The translations under genes and the position numbers were made by a program. Source: Nymphaea colorata (lineage: Eukaryota > Streptophyta > Magnoliopsida > Nymphaeales > Nymphaeaceae). Taken from it: a DNA stretch of 27,500 bases. The stretch covers positions 10,001 to 37,500 of the forward strand of contig NW_022204986.1 of assembly GCF_008831285.2 (NCBI RefSeq). The letters run 5' to 3'. Every line of letters starts with the position of its first letter. Position 1 is the stretch's first letter. Under the pieces are notes generated by a model, which was given only the letters and a program-made list of their open reading frames with translations, did no database searches and was not told the DNA's origin. This document shows positions 18,721 through 26,278 of the stretch, piece after piece.

Positions 18721-19231
18721 CCGAAGAACTCGACGGAATCCGGCCGGAATATGCCGCCGGAAAATCGGGATGGCCGGAATTCTTCTTCCGCGCCGGAAAA
18801 ACGACAGAAAATTCCGGCAGACTTAAAATCGAGCTACCGTCGCCGTTTCTGAGCCAAATCGGACGTTCTTGGACTCGTTGGAAGCGGAAATCTGTCAGCA
18901 ATCCACTGGTATGATCATCAACACGTTTTGGAGAAAGAATCGGCCGTATTTGACGCTGAAAGAGCCGGAGGTCGCTGGATTTGGGGAAAAACTCGCCTGA
19001 AAAACAGCGGCTCTTCTAAAATCGATTTCTCCTCATCCACAGCGCCTAAAATCCTGAAATTTCGCTGGTAGATGCGTAAGACAATGACAATTCTATTGGT
19101 ATATCACTCGAGCATCAACTCCTTCCAGAAAGTGAACGCTCGCTGATCTGCTTCACTGCCCTTTTTTCGTCAGTCGTCCAAGACACACCGACAGCATCTT
19201 GTGCTTCATGATTCCGCCGTTGTGAGCGTTG

Positions 19232-19243
19232 GCTCTGATACCT
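19232..19243 (-). promoter_or_regulatory. Element C primer-binding site (first base altered)
   Basis: In sense it reads AGGTATCAGAGC, so the T that pairs with the terminal A of the tRNA CCA end is replaced by A; the other 11 bases match the initiator tRNA-Met site. It lies two bases from the LTR end at 19246, whereas A and B have three. Confidence 0.85.
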
Positions 19244-19245
19244 TC

Positions 19246-21129
19246 TGGTAGGATCACACCGCCGAGGGCCGTCACGAGGCCGCTCCAACACCGGCGATGC
19301 GCCAGGATCACGCTCAGCTGGGCGATCGAAGGCGTAACCCCTGCTGCCAAGAGTGCTGACGAAGGGCAGGGGAGGCTAACCTTTGAAAATCCTTTAAAAA
19401 TCAACCAAGCGTCGGATTGGGCTGTAAATTGGCATGGAGGTCGCCCGGAGAGATACGAAGGGACGCCCAAAATTTGGGGGGCATCTGCCCACCCTAGAGC
19501 CAGGTCGTTGAAGATGGTGGGGTCTGGACTGTCACGCGTAGCAGGGCTCACGGCAGATAGAGCAGAGCGATCTCTCCCTCCCGGTTCATCCCAACAACGA
19601 GTACAAGCATTTCACAGCTAGGAATGGAGAGGAATCAACCAGGAAAAGAGGAAGGGTCCGTCGGAGGTCGTGGATTCCGCAGCCGCTCAGGTGGAAATCG
19701 CAGAGGTCGCCGCCAGCGAGCTCTAGATTCCGACGGGAGGCACTTAGGCAGCTGCAGGTGGTCGGATCTTCCTCAAAAATAACCCACGGTGTCGCCCAGA
19801 AGTTGAGAGATCAACGGCGTGATCCCTAGGCCAAGCTGGGAACGCATCTGCAGTGGACGGGTGGAGATGGTGCGGCAGGGGTGGCTGAGGCGTCTGGCGA
19901 GGCAGCACCTCTTCAGCTGCGATGGAGGGTGACGGGCACGGCTTGGACTTCAAGGATGAGTGCAGACGAAGGCGTCGCAGGACAGGGACGCGCGGGGGAG
20001 AAAAAGAAGTAAGGGGTCGAAGGAGAGGAAGCGTCAGGAGGCAGGGACGCGAGAGAGAGACGCGGGGAAGAAGACCCTCGCCATGGCGAGAGTAATCCCT
20101 CGGGCGGGAGGAGAGAGAAAGTGAGAGGAAGATGAGAAAAACTTTTCCTTCGTATTCAAAAAACATGTCCTGTACAGGTACAAAGCTCAAGCTTATAAGC
20201 TTGAGTGCCTCAAGTGTCACGGAACGGCTCAACCCGTCCGGTACAACATCAATCATTACTATACAAGCTGAAACAGAAATAAAACACACCAATACAGATT
20301 AGGATCCTGACCGAATCGGTCAGTCCAAAGTGAAAGCAACAAAATCTAGCCTATGCCCTCTACATGGGCTGGGCATCGGCCGCGAAGCTCGGGCTGGTGC
20401 GAACCCACTCCACCCGTCTCGGCTAGGGTGGTCTCCTCCATGCGCGTGACGGTCAGCTGGGCGTCCTCCATCTGTATCTAACCATCGCCCAACTGGCTGC
20501 CCATCACCTTTCTCCCTGGCCGGTCACTCGACTGCGGCTGGTTGTCACTCGCCAACCTGCAAGAAGGGTTAGCCCTACAAAAAGTAATACCTGCATCGAC
20601 AGTGGGCTACCTCTCTGCGCGACGCGTGAACACCTCGCCCTCTTCTCCTGACGCCCCCTCGACGTCTATCGGCCTACGTCGCTCGGCGCCACCTTCGGCC
20701 ACAATGGCCATCTTCGGCGCCCCTCGACGCTGGCATGGCTTGCCCTGGTCGACAGTCCACGGCCTGCCTCAACACTGGCTGGCGGTGCAGGGTGCTGTGC
20801 GCCTGTAGTGGCCGTCTCCACCAATAGCCTCACTCGGCCGCAGGGCAGTATGGGGACGAGACACTCTACTCCCTCGAAGCTTGGCCGGGATGGTCCGCCA
20901 CCTATCGGCATCCTCGGCCCTGTCCCCTGTTGGGCCTCTAGGCTGGCCCATTTCCTTAGCCTTCTATGCGCGCAGAAAGGCCTTAGAGAGTGGCCATGGT
21001 GTGCTGTAGCCTCCCTAACACGCGAAAAGTCCTGGTGGATGCTGTAAGGCTGCCCACGCTCCGGTCCCAGATGACGTAGACACGGGTAGCCGTTGGCCAT
21101 CTTGGCCGCTCGAAGGTAGGCACGTATCA
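19246..21129 (-). repeat. Element C 5' LTR (1884 bp)
   Basis: In sense it runs from TGATACG at 21129 to CCTACCA at 19246. Its first three bases (TGA) supply the stop codon that ends the B pol frame. It holds the second copy of the 20-bp TATA palindrome (20186-20205). Confidence 0.95.
20186..20205. promoter_or_regulatory. 20-bp perfect palindrome centred on TATA (C 5' LTR)
   Basis: Identical to 14709-14728. As the 5' LTR copy it would be the active promoter of C if it works as a TATA box, putting transcription start near 20165 and leaving about 3.3 kb before the ORF. Confidence 0.5.
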
Positions 21130-24100
21130 GGTATGCACCTGCTGCACTACGCCTTCCTTTTGACTCAGCCTTGAGTCATCTTGGCCTTGTAGGGCCTTAA
21201 TCGCATGAAGGGCGGCTTGGCCCCGCGCCCTTTGGCTGCTCTCAGCGACATCTGTGGCTACCCTAGGCCACTCTGCAGGTTGACCCGTATCAGATCCACC
21301 CTCCTGAGATGGAGCTTGTCCCCAAGCTCCTGTAGGGAATTGGAATTTTACCTTGTCAAACAACTCCCAGGAGGTACCACCATCGATTCCTTCCCATTCA
21401 ATCAAAACCTCGTGGCGGGCTCTACCATCTCTAGTGACCCATCGGTGCTTTAGGATTCGATAGGGGCGTTGGCTAACATCGGGTAATGGTTCCTCTTGCT
21501 CTGGTACTGGCCCGTGATGCGGCTTCAACCGAGAGACATGGAATACTGGATGGACAAGGGCTGTAGGTGGCAAAGCTATGCGATAGGCTGCCTTACCAAT
21601 CTTCTGAAGAACTCGAAACGGCCCATAGTATCTTGGCAGAAGCTTCGAATAGGGCTGTCCTAGCAACGATTTCTGCTTCATGGGCAGCCTCTTTAACCAT
21701 ACCATGTCGCCTACCTCAAATTCTCTGTCTCTATGCCCCTTATCATGCGCCTTTTTCATTCTAGCCTGGGCCCTCTGGATGTTTCTTTTGAGCGTGGCTA
21801 GAATGTCATCCCTGTTTCTCAAGGCAACATCGACCTCATCTTCTCTTGCTGTGTCTACCTCATACCTCGGGACATAACTCGGCGGGCAACCATACAGGGC
21901 TTCATAGGGAGTCATGCCGGTTCCTGAATGGAGGCTGGTGTTATAGGACCACTCAGCCCAAGATAAATATTTGACCCATGTGTTGGGTCTCTCTCCGGCG
22001 TAACACCTCAAATAGGTCTCCAGTGTCCTGTTGACTACTTCGCTCTGCCCATCTGTTTGAGGATGATGGGCGGTGCTAAAGTTGATCACTGTACCCGCCA
22101 TTCTCATATACTCCCTCCAAAAAGCACTGAGGAAGATCGAGTCCCGATCGCAGACAATGGTCTTGGGCATACCATGCAGCTTTCCAACGTGATCTTGGTA
22201 AACATTAGCAACCATTGGTCCATGGTAGTTTCTAGGTAGGGCCACAAAATGGCTGTACTTGGTTAAGCGATCTACCACGACCAACACCGCCTCTTTCCCT
22301 TCAGCTCGGGGCATTGCATCAATGAAGTCCATTGATACATCTTCCCATGGCTTATCCGGTATGGGCAAAGGGTTCAAGTGCCCTGGAGGCTTGATGGCCT
22401 CATATTTTTCACGTTGGCAGGTAGGGCAGGCTTTCACGTAATCCCTCACGTCTGCTTTCATTCCCTCCCACCAAAACTGTGCCTTAATGCGCCCCATAGT
22501 TTTAGCCATACCTTCGTGACCAGCAATGCTCGAGTCATGAAAATGTTTGAGTAGTTCAACCTTGAGAGGCGAGTTCTTAGGTACAAAGGCTCGTCTCTTC
22601 TTGCAGAGTATTTCTCCTCTTAACGAATAGTGGGGAATAGACTCTGGATTCTGGCGTATGGACTGCTTGAGGAGCCTGAGAGTTAGATCCTGATCTTGCT
22701 CCTGAGTTAGTCTATCCCAAAGGTCGGTCTCAATCACAGAAAGAGTTTTTAGTTGCTCTGGCATGCGTGACAAGGAGTCCACAGCAGAGTTTTCGGTTCC
22801 CTTCTTGTACTCTATCGTGAAATCGTAGCCAAGGAGTTTGGCTAACCATCTCTGCTGGATAGGAGTCGAGACGCGTTGCTTTACCATGTACCTCAAACTG
22901 CTGTGGTCCGTTCTCACCACAAATCTTCGCCCAATCAGATAGGGCCTCCACTTGTCTACTGCTAAGACTATTGCCAAAAGCTCCTTTTCATAGGTGGAAA
23001 AGGGTTTGGCCCGCTCTGTGAGGGCTTTAGACATAAACGCAATTGGGTGGCCCTCTTGGCTCAGAACTGCACCGACGCCAACGTCACTAGCATCTGTCTC
23101 AATCACGAAATCCTTAGAGAAATCAGGGAGAGCAAGTACTGGGGCATTCATCATAACGGCCTTGAGTTTGACAAAGGCCTCTCTTGCTTTCTCAGACCAT
23201 GTATACTCCCCCTTTTTTAACATGTGCGTCAAGGGAGAAGCGATCAAACCATAGCCTTTGATAAATCTGCGATAGTACCCCGTGAGGCCTAAAAATCCCC
23301 GCATGCCTCGTGGGTCCTTCGGCAAGGGCCATTGCTCCATGGCCTGGAGTTTTTCAGGGTCGGCTCTGACCCCCTCATGTGATACGATGTGACCCAAATA
23401 CCCAATAGAAGTCTGCCCAAAGCTGCATTTGGACATTTTCGCGAATAGGGTATTCTCCCTTAATACTCTCAACACTGTACGAAGGTGATCGACATGCTGT
23501 TCAATACTCTGGCTGTACACAAGAATGTCATCAAAGAAGACTAACACGAAGTCACGCAGGAACTGACGAAACACGTCATTCATACATCGTTGGAATGTCG
23601 CGGGCGCGTTCGTAAGTCCAAACGGCATGACCAAAAACTCATAATGGCCGTCATGGGTACGAAATGCCGTCTTTGAAATGTCTTCCTCATACATTCTAAT
23701 TTGGTGGTACCCTGACCGGAGATCCAACTTGGAGAATATGCGAGCTCCAGATAGTTCATCCAAGAGTTCATCAATAACAGGAATTGGATGCCTATCCTTG
23801 ACAGTAGCTTCGTTCAAGGCCCTGTAATCCACACAGAATCTCCATGTGTTGTCCTTTTTCTTGACGAGAAGGACTGGTGATGAGAAGGGACTAGAACTAG
23901 GCCGAATAATATTACTTTCTCGCATTTCTTTGACCAATCGCTCAATTTCTGATTTTTGAGTGTACCAATAGCGGTATGGGCGTACGTTAACCGGCTCTGT
24001 GCCGTTGGTCAACACTATCCTGTGGTCATATGATCGAGGTGGAGGGAGTCTTTTAGGTTCTTCGAATATATCCTTGAACTCATCCAACACTTTCTGAATC

Positions 24101-25731
24101 TGCTCGGGTACTCTCTCTTCTGATCCTTCTTGAGCGACAACTTCCTCTGCCACTGAAACTAACCAAGCCGCTGGTCTCTGGACTGCTATAGCCTTTAGCG
24201 CTGCCTTGGGTGCCAAACTAGGATCGACTGCCCTTAGCACTACTTCCTTTCCTCCACCCTCCTTAGGCAGGCACATCTCCATGGTAGAGAAGTCCCACCA
24301 AATTCGCCCTAAGGTCTTGAGCCATTTGACTCCAAGAATGATATCTACGCTGGGTAGAGGGACAACTAGCAAGTCGACTGTATAAGGGATCTTCTGAAGC
24401 ACGAGCTCTACGTTTGCACACTTGCGAGTGCAAGGGAGGCACTCACCATTGGCCACCAGAACTTTAAGAGTTGGGTGCTCTTCGATGGTACACTTCAATT
24501 CCTGAGCGAGGTGGTCACCCACGAAATTGTGAGTAGCCCCCGAATCCAAAAGAACCAGAACATTTCTCTTTCCAATTTGCCCTATAACTCTCATAGCATC
24601 CGGTCGGTTAGGGTCTGTCATGGTATGACAAGCGCCCTCAGGAGGTGGCCTTTCCTGCTCTTGAGGCTCTTCTCGGGCCTCCAATTCCTCTATTTCTTCG
24701 ATCATAGGGGATTGGTCTTCTTCCCCTTCATCGTCGGCGTCACCATCCAAAACCGTGTAGACTCGAATGTGCTTGCACTTGTGCGTAGGGTCCCACTTCT
24801 CTTTACACCAGAAACACTGCTTGTTCTTGATTAACTCTTCTCTTTCTTCCCGAGTTAGTACAGGAGGTGCTCGACCCTTGAAAGCGGGTTTAGGTTCTTC
24901 TTTACGCGGAGGGGCTGGAAGGAGTTTTTGCGGTTGAGGGATCTCCCTCACACGGACGGTTCCGGGGTTTCTCCATTGTCGGTACAAGGCTTGTTTCTTT
25001 CTTTGCCTATCCTCGATGGAACGTGCTTTGGCAAAGCACTTCCGCAACTCCGTGTTAGGCTCAGCCCGTATATCTATTTGAATTTCCTCCTTCAATCCTC
25101 CAACAAATGCGGCAATGAGGGACTTGGGCGTCCAATCAACCATGCTTGCTAAATTCTCAAACTTGGCTTGGTATTCTTGAACGGATGCGGTTTGTCTTAG
25201 ATTACGCAACTCGATGTCGTAATCTACATAGGAAGACTCACCAAATCTGAGCATGAGAGCTTCTTTGAACTCTCCCCACGTATTGACTGGCTCCTTGAGC
25301 TTGAGCCAACGATACCATCTCCTAGCTTCGCCATCGAAGTGTAGAATGGACGTTTGAAGCCATTCTTCATCTGGAATCATCTGACATGTGAAGTACTCCT
25401 CCACTTGAAAAATCCAATCTAAGGGTTCCTTGCCATTGAATCTAGGAAAGTCAATGCGAACCATAGGAATCCTCGGTTGGTTTCTTGGCGCTGCCTGACG
25501 CTCTCTATATGGCTCCCAAGAAGGTGGTTCACGGTCTCCTCTATCACCCCATCTACGATCTGAATTAATATTCTCCCACTGTGTGCCTCCAAATCTGGAC
25601 CTATACTGGCTGGATTGGGGTCCATAAGGCTCTCGGTTCTCCCACTCAGGCGAGGAGTTATGATGCCCACCGTGATAGTTGTTGAGGTTGGTGGGCTGTG
25701 CTTGGAAACCTCCATTATTGCTGTTATTCCC
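21127..25731 (-). CDS. gag-pol: Element B Gag-Pol polyprotein (capsid to chromodomain)
   Basis: Single frame; the first Met in it is at 25464 (1445 residues from there), but the frame is open back to about 25731. From that Met: Gag capsid-like domain 1-165; zinc knuckle 217-230 (C-X2-C-X7-H-X-C); protease DSG 307-309; RT with SKLDLRSGY 578-586 and FFDD 643-646; RNase H D790, E828, D853; integrase zinc finger about 974-1016 and catalytic D1046, D1106, E1142; GPF module 1281-1283; HPVFHVSRLKPHH 1305-1317; chromodomain about 1336-1378. Unlike A, no stop separates Gag from Pol. All catalytic residues looked for are present. From residue about 1391 the frame is LTR-encoded, and it is ended by the TGA that starts element C. 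The fault that disables it is the frame change upstream in gag. Confidence 0.95.
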   Translation of the reverse strand, partial: GNNSNNGGFQAQPTNLNNYHGGHHNSSPEWENREPYGPQSSQYRSRFGGTQWENINSDRRWGDRGDREPPSWEPYRERQAAPRNQPRIPMVRIDFPRFNGKEPLDWIFQVEEYFTCQMIPDEEWLQTSILHFDGEARRWYRWLKLKEPVNTWGEFKEALMLRFGESSYVDYDIELRNLRQTASVQEYQAKFENLASMVDWTPKSLIAAFVGGLKEEIQIDIRAEPNTELRKCFAKARSIEDRQRKKQALYRQWRNPGTVRVREIPQPQKLLPAPPRKEEPKPAFKGRAPPVLTREEREELIKNKQCFWCKEKWDPTHKCKHIRVYTVLDGDADDEGEEDQSPMIEEIEELEAREEPQEQERPPPEGACHTMTDPNRPDAMRVIGQIGKRNVLVLLDSGATHNFVGDHLAQELKCTIEEHPTLKVLVANGECLPCTRKCANVELVLQKIPYTVDLLVVPLPSVDIILGVKWLKTLGRIWWDFSTMEMCLPKEGGGKEVVLRAVDPSLAPKAALKAIAVQRPAAWLVSVAEEVVAQEGSEERVPEQIQKVLDEFKDIFEEPKRLPPPRSYDHRIVLTNGTEPVNVRPYRYWYTQKSEIERLVKEMRESNIIRPSSSPFSSPVLLVKKKDNTWRFCVDYRALNEATVKDRHPIPVIDELLDELSGARIFSKLDLRSGYHQIRMYEEDISKTAFRTHDGHYEFLVMPFGLTNAPATFQRCMNDVFRQFLRDFVLVFFDDILVYSQSIEQHVDHLRTVLRVLRENTLFAKMSKCSFGQTSIGYLGHIVSHEGVRADPEKLQAMEQWPLPKDPRGMRGFLGLTGYYRRFIKGYGLIASPLTHMLKKGEYTWSEKAREAFVKLKAVMMNAPVLALPDFSKDFVIETDASDVGVGAVLSQEGHPIAFMSKALTERAKPFSTYEKELLAIVLAVDKWRPYLIGRRFVVRTDHSSLRYMVKQRVSTPIQQRWLAKLLGYDFTIEYKKGTENSAVDSLSRMPEQLKTLSVIETDLWDRLTQEQDQDLTLRLLKQSIRQNPESIPHYSLRGEILCKKRRAFVPKNSPLKVELLKHFHDSSIAGHEGMAKTMGRIKAQFWWEGMKADVRDYVKACPTCQREKYEAIKPPGHLNPLPIPDKPWEDVSMDFIDAMPRAEGKEAVLVVVDRLTKYSHFVALPRNYHGPMVANVYQDHVGKLHGMPKTIVCDRDSIFLSAFWREYMRMAGTVINFSTAHHPQTDGQSEVVNRTLETYLRCYAGERPNTWVKYLSWAEWSYNTSLHSGTGMTPYEALYGCPPSYVPRYEVDTAREDEVDVALRNRDDILATLKRNIQRAQARMKKAHDKGHRDREFEVGDMVWLKRLPMKQKSLLGQPYSKLLPRYYGPFRVLQKIGKAAYRIALPPTALVHPVFHVSRLKPHHGPVPEQEEPLPDVSQRPYRILKHRWVTRDGRARHEVLIEWEGIDGGTSWELFDKVKFQFPTGAWGQAPSQEGGSDTGQPAEWPRVATDVAESSQRARGQAALHAIKALQGQDDSRLSQKEGVVQQVHT
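21130..21134. other. Target-site duplication of element C (right copy, GGTAT)
   Basis: It directly follows the C terminus at 21129 and matches 13763-13767. Confidence 0.93.
21130..21292 (-). repeat. Element B 3' LTR, first 163 bp (proximal to the C insertion)
   Basis: In sense it begins at 21292 with TGATACGGGTC, right after the B PPT, and is broken by C at 21129. The B pol frame runs through it. The LTR resumes at 13767. Confidence 0.88.
21293..21330 (-). promoter_or_regulatory. Element B polypurine tract plus upstream hairpin
   Basis: The sense PPT (CAGGAGGGTGGATC) abuts the LTR at 21292. A perfect 8-bp hairpin GGAGCTTG-GGGA-CAAGCTCC is at 21311-21330, 18 nt from the LTR. It overlaps codons for GAWGQAP. 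Confidence 0.88.
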
Positions 25732-26099
25732 CCGGGTGGTGGTCTACTAGGGCCGGCTTGCGAATGGAAGGGATTAGGACCAACATTGGGCGGTCCATTG
25801 AGTATGCCCTTGCCCTTATCAACGTGGGGCTGTGGGGGATCCGGGTTGTTTCTCCTAAGGGCCTCTTGATTGGCCGTCATGACTCTCATCATCTCCTTGA
25901 TCTCATCTAACTCGTTGAGCTTAGAAAGTTGTTTCTTGTAGTCGCTCATCTCGTGGCGGATTTTCAGAACCTCATTTTCGATGTGAACCATTCTTTCCAC
26001 CGCGTATACCTCCATCTCAGTAGATGGCAGTTCCTCATTGGCTGAGGTCTCCGCCTCAACATCTGGTGCCTCGGGCACGACTTGCTTCTTCTTAACCAT
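25419..26099 (-). pseudogene. gag: Element B Gag N-terminus, frame broken relative to Gag-Pol
   Basis: The frame is open from Met 26117; the Met at 26099 (MVKKKQVV) is the better start because it resembles MAKGAKDK of element A. Residues about 33-88 of the longer form are a probable coiled coil (VERMVHIENEVLKI, MSDYKKQLSKLNELDE). Near 25729-25736 (plus CCCCCGGG) the sensible Gag frame passes from this one to the Gag-Pol frame: before it comes a Pro/Gly-rich linker, after it an Asn/Gly/Tyr-rich linker leading to the capsid domain. The remainder of this ORF to 25419 is out of frame and has no meaning. A single-base indel in the run is the likely cause; programmed frameshifting or a sequencing error are alternatives. 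Confidence 0.8.
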
Positions 26100-26112
26100 T
26101 GCGATGGTTAAG
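26091..26112 (-). promoter_or_regulatory. 9-bp hairpin covering the likely Gag start codon of B
   Basis: CTTAACCAT (26091-26099) pairs perfectly with ATGGTTAAG (26104-26112) around a 4-nt loop. In the transcript the AUG at 26099 lies in the 3' arm. The nearby AUG at 26117 lies just outside the stem. It could modulate initiation; chance is possible. Confidence 0.5.
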
Positions 26113-26263
26113 TCCAAAAAAAACAGAAATCCAAACGTCTAAAAGAATCACACGACTAGCTGAAAACCACTGACTCTGACACTGACAAGAATTCCAGCTG
26201 TATTCTGCCCTGTATAAAATCCAAAATGCCGATACTGTACTTGCTTGCTGCTGCTCCAAGGAG

Positions 26264-26275
26264 GCTCTGATACCA
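26264..26275 (-). promoter_or_regulatory. Element B primer-binding site (initiator tRNA-Met type)
   Basis: In sense it reads TGGTATCAGAGC, three bases after the LTR end at 26279. Only about 165 bases separate it from the likely Gag start, against 2.8 kb in A. The sequence between (26113-26263) is non-coding. Confidence 0.93.
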
Positions 26276-26278
26276 AAT

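Larger units (their letters stand above)
16830..19231 (-). other. Element C leader between PBS and ORF (non-coding)
   Basis: 2.4 kb. In sense from the PBS: GCCGGAA-rich and GACACG-rich stretches (about 18960-18500), which share short blocks with the A leader such as GACTCGACGGAATCC and GACGGGACTCGCGTG-like words; three clear double-hairpin modules plus a weak fourth (18165-17444); an 8-bp stem CCAAGGAC/GTCCTTGG (17272-17279 with 17291-17298); the CACTCAACAAACCAT...GCTGAAAGCAAG block (17115-17210, plus strand); and a GAAGCT repeat next to the ORF. No credible gene is present. Confidence 0.7.
13768..21129 (-). mobile_element. Element C: young non-autonomous LTR retrotransposon nested in B's 3' LTR
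   Basis: Complete, 7362 bp, with near-identical LTRs (13768-15652 and 19246-21129), PBS, PPT and flanking GGTAT duplications. I found three substitutions (14656/20133, 15308/20785, 15526/21003) and one 1-bp indel near 14525. The internal 3.6 kb contains one long ORF and a 2.4 kb leader, but nothing like RT, RNase H or integrase. Its PPT region and leader organisation match those of element A, so it is probably mobilised in trans by a related chromovirus. Confidence 0.95.

Noticed and set aside
26213-26219. TATAAAA on the plus strand near the B PBS as a promoter
   Set aside because: Wrong strand for the element, and no plus-strand gene follows.
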